Source: Aeromicrobium terrae (GTDB taxonomy: Bacteria; Actinomycetota; Actinomycetes; Propionibacteriales; Nocardioidaceae). Taken from it: a DNA stretch of 64,000 nucleotides. The position numbers were made by a program, and so were the translations under genes. Where the stretch lies: contig NZ_VDUX01000002.1 of the NCBI RefSeq assembly GCF_008039565.1, forward strand, positions 310,001 to 374,000. Direction: 5' to 3'. Below, one piece after another: positions 35,750-45,634 of this stretch (its first letter is position 1; each line of letters starts with the position of its first letter). The notes beneath the pieces are model-generated. The model was not told where the DNA came from. It saw only the letters and a list, made by a program, of their open reading frames with translations, and ran no database searches.

Positions 35750-36447
35750 TCGACGACGTCCTTGGCGGTGATGACCTTCGCGCCGGACCGATCGGTCGCG
35801 GAGTTCTGGAGCGTCAGGTACGCCTTGCCCCACTGGACGGTGTGCACGATCCGCTCGGCGTCGAGCGTCTTCACCGCGAGCGTCACCATCGAGCTGGTGA
35901 CGTTCTCCGAGTCACCGATCCCGGCCTGGACCTTGGTGACCAGCACGTACTGGAGGGCGTAGTCCGTGAACTGCGGCTTGTCGCCATCCTTCGGCTCGAA
36001 GGTGGCGATCACGCCGACACGGTCACCGGCCTTGATGGCACCGCCGACGCCGTGCTGGGTGTCCACCTGCACGGCGATCTCCTGGTACCCGGCCGGCACG
36101 TCCGAACCGCCGCCCTTGCCCTTGACGCCAGGGGCGGAGAAGCGCGCCTTCAGCAGGACCTCGCCCGGCTGCAGGCTCGTCGTGGTCGCGAGCCCGGCGA
36201 GCTTCGACAGATCCGTCACCGCCCCCTTCGGGATGGCGTCTACGGGCAGCTTGGTCTTCTCCACCGAGCCGGTGAGGTCGGCCGCGCTGGTGCCCGACCC
36301 GATGGTCTCGGTGACCCGCAGGACGGTCTTGCGCTCCGCGCCGGCGTAGGCGCGGTCCTGGGCTCCATTGGCCCAGACGACCAGGACGAGCACGCCCAGC
36401 AGGGCGAGCGCGCCGGCCGCCACTGCGGCGATGACTCTCTTGTTCAT
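35746..36447 (-). CDS. CpaB/RcpC-like pilus assembly protein (locus 1)
   Basis: This 233-residue protein has an N-terminal membrane anchor (MNKRVIAAVAAGALALLGVLVLVVW, shown here only by its ends: residues 4-25). An SAF domain covers ~50-115 (IPKGAVTDLSKLAGLATTTSLQPGEVLLKARF) and a C-terminal RcpC domain covers ~120-225 with GDRVGVIATF and VTLAVKTLDAERIVHTVQWGK. In Gram-negatives this partner contacts the secretin; with no outer membrane here it probably contacts peptidoglycan or the pilus base. Confidence 0.9.
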   Translation of the reverse strand: MNKRVIAAVAAGALALLGVLVLVVWANGAQDRAYAGAERKTVLRVTETIGSGTSAADLTGSVEKTKLPVDAIPKGAVTDLSKLAGLATTTSLQPGEVLLKARFSAPGVKGKGGGSDVPAGYQEIAVQVDTQHGVGGAIKAGDRVGVIATFEPKDGDKPQFTDYALQYVLVTKVQAGIGDSENVTSSMVTLAVKTLDAERIVHTVQWGKAYLTLQNSATDRSGAKVITAKDVVE

Positions 36448-36468
36448 GTCGGTTCCCTTCGGGAGTGG

Positions 36469-37785
36469 TTAGTCGACGAGCGACGCGTAGGTCACGCCGA
36501 AGTCCTCGCCGCCGGATTCGTAGGTCGTTCTGGGGTCCTTGACGAGCTGCTTGGTGAAGTAGCCCTGGAGGCCGTTGCAGCTGATGGTCGCGGTGAGATT
36601 GCCCGGCACGACGGCGCCCAAGAGGGCGTTCACCAGCAGTTCCGCCACGTTGAGCACATTGGCGATCAGGCTCTTGAGGTTGAGCTTCAAGGGGATCTCG
36701 GCGCAGCCGACGGTCCCGTCGACGTTGCTGGGGTTGCCCGGGTACTTCCAGCCCGTCACGGTGAAGGCGGCGAAGCCGACGATCTCGACGCCGATCTTGG
36801 GCGGCACCTCGACACAGGTCTTGCTCGAGCTGAACAACCCGACGCAGGCGCGGAGCTTGAGGTCCAGGCGGTCCTGCAGCTGTGAGTGCGGCTTGAAGAC
36901 AGGCAAGAGGATGGTCTTGCCCTTGTTGACCGGCTTGCCGTTCCCGAACTGCTGCGGGCAGCCCTGCGGCATGAAGGCGTTGTTCTCGAGACCACCGATG
37001 AACACCTCGAGGTCGCTGTCGACGTCGAGCTCGCACTTCGACGCGTCCCAGCCGAACAGACCCTTCACGATGCTGGTCACGACGGTCTCGCCCGTCAGCC
37101 ACGTGGCACCGGTGAGGGTCAAGACCTCATGCCCGTCCTCGTCTGCGCAGTGCTCGACGGCGTCGGTGCCGAGGGCGTCGGTGAGACCACGGGTCTCGAC
37201 CGTGTTGAGCAGACCCGAGCTGATCGGGTCGAGCAGCTTGATGACTCCCTGCAGGGCGTCAGTGCGCAAGTTGATGCGGTGGCTGGACTCCTCCGGCCCG
37301 CCGGCATGGGCACTGTTGTTCTTCCAGGTGCAGTAGTTCACGCCGAGCGGCAGGACGTCGTACACCTCGGTCGGGTGCATCACACCGACCTTCGCGGTGG
37401 CGGTGGCGCGCACCAGCTTGTTGGGGATGCCGATGAGGGCGAGAAGGTTCGTGTCGACCGCCTTGGACACCGTCGTCGTGACGGAGTCCCCGCTCCTGGA
37501 CGCGGTGACCGTGCCGCCGTCGAAGGAGTCGGCGGCGATGGTCGCGGCCGACGACTGGAGCGACGCACATCCCGAGCCGCCGGGTCGTTTCGCGCACTCG
37601 TAGGCCAGCTTCCTGGCGGCGGAGTCGGCCGCGTGCTGGGCGCGGGTGCGCTCGTACGCGACGTTGCCGACGTCGACGCTGAGGCCGAGCGCGCCGACGA
37701 GGACCGTGAGGGCGAGGCCGAAGAACACGGCGCTCACGCCGCGCTCGTCACGGGGGTGGTTCAGGATGCGCGTCAGTTCTCGCAT
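36469..37785 (-). CDS. TadG-like surface/pilus-associated protein 1
   Basis: This 438-residue protein has a pseudopilin-like N-terminus: short basic leader RILNHPRDERG, then the membrane segment VSAVFFGLALTVLVGALGLSVDVG and the AYERTRAQHAADSAARKLA helix. That is the TadE/TadG-type Flp-associated pattern. The rest is extracytoplasmic, rich in Cys pairs and beta-like stretches, and ends EDFGVTYASLVD. It is a paralogue of the proteins at 38482-39834 and 45635-46771. It overlaps the tadE-like gene by 13 bp. Confidence 0.85.
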   Translation of the reverse strand: MRELTRILNHPRDERGVSAVFFGLALTVLVGALGLSVDVGNVAYERTRAQHAADSAARKLAYECAKRPGGSGCASLQSSAATIAADSFDGGTVTASRSGDSVTTTVSKAVDTNLLALIGIPNKLVRATATAKVGVMHPTEVYDVLPLGVNYCTWKNNSAHAGGPEESSHRINLRTDALQGVIKLLDPISSGLLNTVETRGLTDALGTDAVEHCADEDGHEVLTLTGATWLTGETVVTSIVKGLFGWDASKCELDVDSDLEVFIGGLENNAFMPQGCPQQFGNGKPVNKGKTILLPVFKPHSQLQDRLDLKLRACVGLFSSSKTCVEVPPKIGVEIVGFAAFTVTGWKYPGNPSNVDGTVGCAEIPLKLNLKSLIANVLNVAELLVNALLGAVVPGNLTATISCNGLQGYFTKQLVKDPRTTYESGGEDFGVTYASLVD

Positions 37786-38138
37786 CGGGCCACGCCCTTG
37801 CCCTTGACGGTGTAGCTGCCGAACATGCCGGACGGCGACGTGTGCGATGCGCTGACCGTCACGGTGACGGCCGTCGTGCCGGCGGTCGTGCAGTTGCCTG
37901 TGGCGGTGACGGTGTAGCTGGTCGAGTCAGAGCCCTTGAGGGCGTTCACCAGCGTGGTGGCGTTCTTGGTGGGGTCGATGGAGAGGTCCCGCGCCACGAG
38001 GAACGCCCAGTGGTTGACCTCGCTCTGCTGCGTGTACCGCGTCCCCCCTTCGATGATCCCGAAGAGGAACAGGACGAGCAGCGGAACGACCAGGGCGAAC
38101 TCGACGGCGACGGCACCCCGCTCGCGCGAGATCTTCAT
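37773..38138 (-). CDS. TadE-like minor pseudopilin (locus 1)
   Basis: This 121-residue protein has the leader MKISRERGAVAVEFALVVPLLVLFLFGIIEGG, i.e. Gly followed by AVAVEF with Glu at +5, the class IVb pseudopilin processing site, then a Thr/Ser-rich exported domain. The C-terminal Cys of VARCEN may pair with C of GNCTTAG. TadE proteins are minor components that prime Flp pili. It lies between flp (38216-38398) and the TadG-like gene. Confidence 0.88.
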   Translation of the reverse strand: MKISRERGAVAVEFALVVPLLVLFLFGIIEGGTRYTQQSEVNHWAFLVARDLSIDPTKNATTLVNALKGSDSTSYTVTATGNCTTAGTTAVTVTVSASHTSPSGMFGSYTVKGKGVARCEN

Positions 38139-38167
38139 GCTGGGTCTCCGTCTCGGTCCGGACCTGC

Positions 38168-38200
38168 CACGGGGTGAGCAAGGGGGGTGCTCACCCCGTG
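38168..38200 (-). terminator. Strong hairpin after flp (locus 1)
   Basis: Perfect 13-nt arms CACGGGGTGAGCA/TGCTCACCCCGTG with a 7-nt loop lie 15 bp after the flp stop and 30 bp before the tadE start. There is no U-run. It probably attenuates readthrough into tadE or stabilises the pilin mRNA. Confidence 0.7.
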
Positions 38201-38215
38201 GAGTCCGGGGTCCGA

Positions 38216-38398
38216 TCAGCTGAAGCTGACGCCGTTGACGAAGGTCTCGATCTTCGGACCGAAGAGCGCGACGGCGGCGACGACGACCAGCGACACCAGG
38301 CCGATGACGAGCGCGTACTCGACAGCGGTGGCGCCTTCCTCGTCGCGCTTCGGCGCGGCGAGCACGGACATGACGTACGCAATGGCGTGGTTGAACAT
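38216..38398 (-). CDS. flp: Flp-type pilin
   Basis: This 60-residue class IVb prepilin has a basic leader of 22 residues ending in DEEG. The mature N-terminus is ATAVEYALVIGLVSLVVVAAVALFG with Glu at +5 and Tyr at +6, as the Flp family requires. The mature subunit is ~38 residues. It differs at only four residues from the pilin at 39929-40111. A GGAG-type ribosome site (GGGAGTAACC) precedes the ATG. A 13-bp hairpin follows it. Confidence 0.95.
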   Translation of the reverse strand: MFNHAIAYVMSVLAAPKRDEEGATAVEYALVIGLVSLVVVAAVALFGPKIETFVNGVSFS

Positions 38399-38481
38399 GG
38401 TTACTCCCTCTTGTTTCTACTTATCGCCACCGAGGCCGGTGGCGCTCCCGATGCAGAACATAGGTCACGACGGGGTCACCC

Positions 38482-39834
38482 TCAGTGGGTCAACGTCGCG
38501 TAGGTCGCGCCGAGGTCCGCACCACCGGTCCCGTACTCGGTGTTCGGGTCCTTCGTGAACGACTTGGTGAAGTAGCCCTGCAGCCCGTTGCACGCGATCG
38601 AGAACGTCAGCGGCCCGACACCCAGGAGCGCGTTGAGCAGACCGGTCACGACGTTCAACAGCTTCTCGAGGATCGTGAACGTCCCATTGACCAGCGTGTA
38701 CAACCCGAACGAACCGTTGAGCGCCGAGCACCCAGCGGTCGAGTCTGTGTACCCGGACGGCGTGCTCGGGAACGTCCAGCCGGTGACCTTGAACGGCGCG
38801 AAGCCGACGATCTTCACGCCGATCTTCGGCGGTACCTCCAGGCACGTGGCCGGCTTGGCGCTCGCCACGGAGCCGAGCCCGACGCAGGCGCTCAGCAGCT
38901 TGAAGCCCATCTTGTTCTGCGCGGTGCTGTTTGGCTTGTACACCGGCAGCAGGATCGTCTTGCCCACGTCGACCTTCTTGCCCGGTCCGAAGCGTGAGGC
39001 GCATGCACTCGGGAAGAAGGCGGCCCCCTCGACGCCCCCGAGAAACGTCGAGAGGTCCTGAGCGACCTTGAGCTCGCAACTCGGGCCGTCCCAGCTGAAG
39101 AGGCTCGACAGCACGGTGCCGACGACGTTCTCGCCGGTGAGCCACGTGGCGCCCTTGAACGTCAACAGCTGCGTGCCGTCGACGTCGGTGCACGAGTCGG
39201 TGGCGGAGGTGCCGAGCGCGTTCAACAGCCAGTCGGTGCCGACGATCGTCGACAACGTCCCGGTGAGCGGCGACAGCAGGGTGCGGACGGACTGGAGCGT
39301 GTCCGTGCGCAGGTTGATGCGGTACGCCGCATTGGTCTCGCTCGAGGTGCCGGCGCCGCCACTGTAGTTCTTCCACGTGCAGTAGCCGACGCCCAGCGGC
39401 AGGACCGGATAGCTCTCGGTCGGGTGCAGCAGGCCGATGTTGGCCGTGGCCGTCGCGGCGACGTCCTTGCTGGGGACGCCGACGAGGGCGAGCAGGTTCG
39501 TGGCGATCGTCTTGGCGACGCTCACCGTGACGGCCGAACCGCTCTTGGTCGCGGTGACGGTGCCGCCGTCGAACGACTCCGAGGCGATGGAGGCTGCACT
39601 CGACTGCAGGGCGGCACACGTCGTGCCGGTCGGCCGCTTCGCGCACTCGAAGGCCAGCTGCCGGGCCGCGGTGTCCGCCGCGTGCTGCGCGCGGGTGCGC
39701 TCGTACGCGACGTTTCCCACGTCGACGCTCAGGCCGAGAGCACCGACGAGGACCGACAGGGCAAGGCCGAAGAAGACGGCGCTCACCCCGCGCTCGTCAC
39801 GCGGGTGGTTCAGGATGCGGATCAGCTCGCGCAT
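38482..39834 (-). CDS. TadG-like surface/pilus-associated protein 2
   Basis: The product is 450 residues from ATG 39834. The first ~75 residues (MRELIRILNHPRDERGVSAV and on) are almost the same as those of the TadG-like protein at 36469-37785; the exported part has diverged but keeps motifs such as VLPLGVGYCTWKN, GATWLTGE, CLEVPPKIGVKIVGFAPFKVTGW and CNGLQGYFTK. It lies between two near-identical flp genes, indicating duplication of a flp-TadG unit. Role inferred: pilus tip or wall anchor. Confidence 0.85.
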   Translation of the reverse strand: MRELIRILNHPRDERGVSAVFFGLALSVLVGALGLSVDVGNVAYERTRAQHAADTAARQLAFECAKRPTGTTCAALQSSAASIASESFDGGTVTATKSGSAVTVSVAKTIATNLLALVGVPSKDVAATATANIGLLHPTESYPVLPLGVGYCTWKNYSGGAGTSSETNAAYRINLRTDTLQSVRTLLSPLTGTLSTIVGTDWLLNALGTSATDSCTDVDGTQLLTFKGATWLTGENVVGTVLSSLFSWDGPSCELKVAQDLSTFLGGVEGAAFFPSACASRFGPGKKVDVGKTILLPVYKPNSTAQNKMGFKLLSACVGLGSVASAKPATCLEVPPKIGVKIVGFAPFKVTGWTFPSTPSGYTDSTAGCSALNGSFGLYTLVNGTFTILEKLLNVVTGLLNALLGVGPLTFSIACNGLQGYFTKSFTKDPNTEYGTGGADLGATYATLTH

Positions 39835-39873
39835 GGATGACGGGCTCCGTTCACGTCCGTGCCGGAACGAGAA

Positions 39874-39908
39874 CGGGGTGGGACCGAGGAACCCCCGATC
39901 CCACCCCG
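39874..39908 (-). terminator. Strong hairpin after flp (locus 1, first copy)
   Basis: Perfect 10-nt arms CGGGGTGGGA/TCCCACCCCG with a 15-nt loop lie 20 bp after the flp stop and before the TadG-like gene. It is similar in position to the hairpin at 38168-38200. Confidence 0.7.
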
Positions 39909-39928
39909 CGCCGTGTCCGGCGTCTAGA

Positions 39929-40111
39929 TCAGCTGAAGCTGACGCCGTTGACGAAGGTCTCGATCTTCGGCCCGAAGAGCGCGACGGCCGCCACGACGAC
40001 CAGCGACACCAGGCCGACGACGAGCGCGTACTCGACGGCGGTGGCGCCCTCCTCGTCGCGCTTCGGCGCGGCGAGCACGGACAGGACGTACGCAAGTGCG
40101 TGACTGAACAT
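39929..40111 (-). CDS. flp: Flp-type pilin
   Basis: This 60-residue prepilin is nearly identical to the product of 38216-38398 (differences at residues 3, 6, 10 and 32). The leader ends DEEG and the mature N-terminus is ATAVEYALVVG. The same GGGAGTAACC sits upstream of both ATGs, so the duplicated unit includes the ribosome site. It is the first gene of tad locus 1 and is separated from locus 2 by a hairpin and about 85 bp. Confidence 0.95.
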   Translation of the reverse strand: MFSHALAYVLSVLAAPKRDEEGATAVEYALVVGLVSLVVVAAVALFGPKIETFVNGVSFS

Positions 40112-40177
40112 GGTTACTCCCTCTGTGATGTGACTTTCGCCGCCACCGAAGCGGCGTCTCCCTGCGCGTGAACCTAG

Positions 40178-40197
40178 CGGGTGGAGAGGGTCACCCG
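40178..40197 (-). terminator. Hairpin at the end of tad locus 2
   Basis: CGGGTG/CACCCG, a 6-bp stem with an 8-nt loop, starts immediately after the stop codon of the 50-residue pilin. It separates locus 2 from the first flp of locus 1. The stem is short and there is no T-run. Confidence 0.45.
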
Positions 40198-40350
40198 TCA
40201 GGAGAGCAGGTCACCGATGAGGTCGACGAGGTCGTTCGCCCACGTGACGAACCCGCCCCCGAGGCTGACCGCCGCGGCGATGACGACCAGGCTGACAAAC
40301 CCGATGACGAGCGAGTACTCGACGGCGGTGACGCCTCTTTCGTCCTTCAT
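40198..40350 (-). CDS. flp: Flp-type pilin, short leader
   Basis: This 50-residue prepilin, MKDERGVTAVEYSLVIGFVS onward, has a leader of only six residues. The mature N-terminus VTAVEY has Glu at +5, and ~44 mature residues follow. The start ATG 40350 is preceded by GGGAAGGGAG. It is the last gene of tad locus 2, after tadC, unlike the other pilin genes, which lead their loci. Its sequence is well apart from the other four pilins, so it may form a distinct or minor subunit. Confidence 0.9.
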   Translation of the reverse strand: MKDERGVTAVEYSLVIGFVSLVVIAAAVSLGGGFVTWANDLVDLIGDLLS

Positions 40351-40421
40351 GATGGAGCTCCCTTCCCTTGCGCGAGCGTAGGTCTCCAGGGGTTCATCCC
40401 CCGTGGGTCGGGCAAGCGGAT

Positions 40422-41318
40422 CTAGGCGAGGGATTCGGCGAGGCTCATAATCGCCGGGGTCAGGATCACGGCGAAGAGCACCGGCAGGATGCACACCAGC
40501 AGGGGGAAGACGATCTTCACGGGCACCTTGAGGGCCTCGGCCTCCGCTCGCTTCTTGCGAGAGAACCGGATCTCCTCAGCCTGCGTACGGACCACCTTGG
40601 CGATCGACACGCCATATTGCTCGGCTTGGACGATGCTGCGGACGAACTGGTTGAGGTCCGGGACGTCGGTCCGATCTGCCATGGCCTGATACGCGTCCTT
40701 GCGGCTCATTCCGAGACGCATGTCCTGCACCGCACGGACCACTTCCTCGGCAAGAGGGCCGGTACGCCGATCACCGATATGCGAAAAGGCCGCTTCGAAC
40801 CCGAGGCCGGACTCGATCGCGATCGTGACCTGGTCGAGCACGTCCGGCAGCTCGCGTTGGATCACCTTCTGGCGTGCCTCTGCCCTATTGGCGACAATCG
40901 CGTCCGGAGCGAGATAGCCGAAGAGGATGGCTCCGAATCCAGTCAGGAAGTTGACGAGGGTGGGCTTCGACGACACGAGGCTGAGGAGCAGAAGTCCTCC
41001 GATCCCCACACCGACGACCTTGTACGTCACGAACTTCGCGACCGTCCACCCCTCGGGTCGGCCGGCGAGCATGATGTTGCGCTCGAGCTTGACCAGTGAT
41101 CCGGGCGGCGTGATGTAGCGACCGATACCGGTGGCGCGCTCCTCAATATGGACGACCGGCTTCGCCGCAACCGCGGCGCTGGCCGAGGTGGTGCGGTTCT
41201 TGACCCGTCGCCGAACGTCACGGTCGTGCACCCCGATGATCCCAAGCCCGTAGCTCAACGCCAGCAGGGCCCCGATCAGGGCGAGACCGCCCAAGGCGAA
41301 TGACGTCGATCCACTCAT
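40422..41318 (-). CDS. tadC: TadC-like pilus platform protein (locus 2)
   Basis: This 298-residue F-domain membrane protein is a paralogue of the product of 31351-32220. It shares ELPDVLDQVTIAIESGLGFEAAFSH, DMRLGMSRKDAY and IVQAEQYGVSIAKVVRTQAEEIRFSRKKRAE. Membrane segments lie at the N-terminus, about residues 95-135, and the C-terminus. It is 1 bp after tadB. Confidence 0.9.
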   Translation of the reverse strand: MSGSTSFALGGLALIGALLALSYGLGIIGVHDRDVRRRVKNRTTSASAAVAAKPVVHIEERATGIGRYITPPGSLVKLERNIMLAGRPEGWTVAKFVTYKVVGVGIGGLLLLSLVSSKPTLVNFLTGFGAILFGYLAPDAIVANRAEARQKVIQRELPDVLDQVTIAIESGLGFEAAFSHIGDRRTGPLAEEVVRAVQDMRLGMSRKDAYQAMADRTDVPDLNQFVRSIVQAEQYGVSIAKVVRTQAEEIRFSRKKRAEAEALKVPVKIVFPLLVCILPVLFAVILTPAIMSLAESLA

Positions 41319-41319
41319 C

Positions 41320-42261
41320 TCAGTACTCCAGGTCCACGAGCTTCTTGATCCAGAACCCGCCGATGACGTACATGACGAGCGAGCAGGCGATGACGATCTT
41401 TCCCGTCGTTGTCGTCACCAGTGGGTCCATGTATCCGGGATTGAGGAGCACGAAGGCTCCGGCACCGATCGGCGGAAGCAGCATGAGGACGATCGCCGAG
41501 AATCGACCCTCGGCCGACAGTGCGTACACCTGCTCACGAACCTGGCGCCGTTCCCGCATAGTCGCACCGACGCGATCGATGATCTCGTTCAGGTTTCCGC
41601 CTGTCTCGCGGTGCACCGCCACTGCCTCGGCCACCCATCGGAAGTCCTCGCTGTTCATCCGGTCGGCTGTCTGGGTCAGGGCGACGATGAGGTCACGACC
41701 GATCCGGTGCTCGTTGATGACGCGGGTGAACTCCTCCGAGGTGGGCGGCTCTGCAGCCTGCGCGACAGCGTCGACCGCGGCCTGGAAGCTGTGTCCGGCC
41801 CGGAGCGACGAGGCGATGATCTGCAGCGTCTCGTCGAGCTGGTCGGTGAAGGCCTTCTGCCGACGGTCGATGGCGAGCACCAAGGCGATCTTGGCACCGG
41901 CAGGAACCAACAGCGCTAGCAGGACCGCCAGGAACACGGACGCGGTGAACACGTACGTGAGGATGAGCAAAGCCGCGCTGACGGCAACCACGCTGACGAC
42001 GACTGCACCTGGAGTCATGGCGAGGCCAGCGAGCTCCAGGTCATGTGCACTGACGGGCGCCCAGGACGCCTCCCTGAGAAGACGGTCGGTACGAGCCACC
42101 AGGTAGTTGGAGGTCGACGTCAGGACGGTGGTGCCGTCGTCGTGGTTCTCCTTGCTCATCGGTCGACGGCGTTCGACCGCCACCTTCGGCGGGGCGAAGG
42201 TCATGAAGAGGAGCACCGCCGCGAGGACGGTGGCGCCGATCCCACCCAACAGGAGCGCCAT
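41320..42261 (-). CDS. tadB: TadB-like pilus platform protein (locus 2)
   Basis: The product is 313 residues from ATG 42261 (MALLLGGIGATVLAAVLL). The F-domain has LDETLQIIASSLRAGHSFQAAVDAVAQAAEPPTSEEFTRV and ETGGNLNEIIDRVGATMRERR. Four membrane segments are seen. It is a paralogue of 32230-33177. The in-frame region upstream of 42261 reads tadA in the wrong frame and is not used. Confidence 0.92.
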   Translation of the reverse strand: MALLLGGIGATVLAAVLLFMTFAPPKVAVERRRPMSKENHDDGTTVLTSTSNYLVARTDRLLREASWAPVSAHDLELAGLAMTPGAVVVSVVAVSAALLILTYVFTASVFLAVLLALLVPAGAKIALVLAIDRRQKAFTDQLDETLQIIASSLRAGHSFQAAVDAVAQAAEPPTSEEFTRVINEHRIGRDLIVALTQTADRMNSEDFRWVAEAVAVHRETGGNLNEIIDRVGATMRERRQVREQVYALSAEGRFSAIVLMLLPPIGAGAFVLLNPGYMDPLVTTTTGKIVIACSLVMYVIGGFWIKKLVDLEY

Positions 42262-42262
42262 C

Positions 42263-43695
<1,433 letters not shown>

Positions 43696-43699
<4 letters not shown>

Positions 43700-44910
43700 G
43701 CGCGGCCTCCCCCACGAGTCTTCTTCAATCGGGCCTGCTTGCGCCGGCCGGAAGTCGGAGCGGCACCGACGGGGATGAGGCGCCCGGCAAGTGCGATCAA
43801 TGCCTTGGCCATGGGCCCAGGCTTCTTGTGCAGGACGAGCGGCTGGCCCTGATTGGCGGCCAGCAGCGCCTCCTCGGTCTGGAGCAAAGTCGTCGACACC
43901 GACATCCCGACCGATGCCTCAACGTCGCGCGTGCTGAGGCCAGACTTTCGCCCGGTCAGGTTGAGCACCAGATGCCGCGACGACTTGGCCAGACCGAGCT
44001 GGTCGAGCACCTCGATCTCCTTGGCGACCGCGCGCAGGCTGGTCACCTCCATGGTGGTCACGAGGACGAGCTCATCGGCCGCTTCGAGAGCTCCGAGAGT
44101 CGCGCCAGCCATACCAGCGGCAGTGTCGACCACCACCACCGGGAACAGGGTCGAAAGGAGGCGGATGAGGTCACGGGCGTCGTCCGCTCTGATGCGATCT
44201 CCGTCGGCAGGGCTCGGAGCGCCGGCCAGGATGAGCAGGCCCGAAGAGTGCGGAGTCAGGAACGTCTTGAGGAGAACGGAGTCCGAAGCTGCGATCGAGT
44301 CGATCGCGTCGGAGACCGAGTTCGACGGCTCGAGGTCGAGCAAGGTGGCGACGTCCCCGAACTGCGCGTCCAGGTCCACGAGAACGACGTCCATGGGCCG
44401 TTGCTGCGCCAGGCTGACGGCGAGGTTCGTCGCGATGGTGCTCTTGCCGACCCCACCCTTCGGCGAGCCGACGACGATCACATGGCCGTCGTGCGCCATG
44501 GCCGCTGAGGCCTCGGCTGCCGCAGCAGGAGCAACGGTCTGGCTGGCACGGTAGAGCACCGCCGCGAGCTCGTCGTCGCCAACTGACGGCTCGATGATCT
44601 CGCGAACTCCTGCCCGCATCGCACGAAGCGCGACATCGGTGTCCGGATGGGCCACGAGAACGAGACCGGTTCCAGGCATGGTGCGGTCGATGGTCTGGGC
44701 GACGTTCAGCGCGAAGTCCAGCGCCAGCTCGTCGCCAAGTACGACGAGGTCGGCGCGACCGTCGTCATGACCTAGGACGCGATCGAGGACTTCGGCCGCC
44801 CCTTCGACCTCCACTGCATCCGCGGTGATTGACTTGACGTCATGGCCCGGCACAGCGGCCATGCGATCGGCGAGCTTGGCGTTGGCACCGAGCACCGAGA
44901 GCCGCGTCAT
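43696..44910 (-). CDS. TadZ/CpaE-like localisation ATPase (locus 2)
   Basis: This 404-residue protein has a receiver-like N-terminal domain followed by a MinD-type ATPase with IVVGSPKGGVGKSTIATNLAV, VLVDLDAQFGDVATLLD and VVVVDTAAGMAGATLGAL. The basic C-terminal tail RRKQARLKKTRGGGR is absent from the locus 1 version. It overlaps both cpaB and tadA by 4 bp. Confidence 0.92.
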
Positions 44911-45617
44911 TTCTGGCCCAGCTCGATCTTGGAGGTGAAGCCACCGTTGCCACGCTCGGTGTCGGCGTTCTGCTTCATCAGCCAGACTTTTCCGTACTCT
45001 GCCGTGTTGATGATCCGGCCGGCTTCGGAGACCTTGACAGCGAGGGTGACCAGTAGTGCCTTGCCCTGCCCGTCGCCGGCCGTCTGATCCACCCCGGCGG
45101 CGACGATTCTGGTCACGAGGACCTGGTTCTTGACCAGTCGTGTGATGGCATCACCGTTGGCAGTCTGCACGCTCGAGACGACACCGACGTGATCCCCAGG
45201 TCGAAGCACACCGCCGACCGCTCGAGCCGCGCTCAGGGGCAGCGTGAGCTCCTGATAGCCCTTGGGAATCGTTGCGTCGACGGACCCCGCCACCGCTCCG
45301 TTCTGGGCGAAGCGTGACGGGATCAGCTGCTCGCCGGGCTCAAGCTCCGTCGTGGTGCTGAGTCCAGAGAGGTCATCCAGGTCGGACACAGCGCTGGGGA
45401 CCACGGCAGCCTTGGGCAGCTCGACCGTCTCCACGCTGTCGCCTATCTCTGAGACCTTCGTGCCGGCCTCGATCCGGTCCTTCACTTGCAGCACCTTGAC
45501 GAGCTTCGCATTGTCGTACGCGCGGTCATTGGCGTCGTTGGCATAGTTCACCAACAGCACGACCGCGACGGCGCCGAGTGCGCCGGCGACCAGCACCGCG
45601 ATGAGTCTCTTGCTCAC
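44907..45617 (-). CDS. CpaB/RcpC-like pilus assembly protein (locus 2)
   Basis: This 236-residue membrane-anchored protein has an N-terminal segment at residues ~4-26, an SAF domain (ELPKAAVVPSAVSDLDDLSGLSTTTELEPGEQLIPSRF) and an RcpC domain (LRPGDHVGVVSSV, VTLAVKVSEAGRIINTAEYGKVWL). It is a paralogue of 35746-36447, and follows the TadG-like gene by 17 bp. Confidence 0.9.
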   Translation of the reverse strand: MSKRLIAVLVAGALGAVAVVLLVNYANDANDRAYDNAKLVKVLQVKDRIEAGTKVSEIGDSVETVELPKAAVVPSAVSDLDDLSGLSTTTELEPGEQLIPSRFAQNGAVAGSVDATIPKGYQELTLPLSAARAVGGVLRPGDHVGVVSSVQTANGDAITRLVKNQVLVTRIVAAGVDQTAGDGQGKALLVTLAVKVSEAGRIINTAEYGKVWLMKQNADTERGNGGFTSKIELGQK

Positions 45618-45634
45618 GTTGTTCCCCTGGATCT

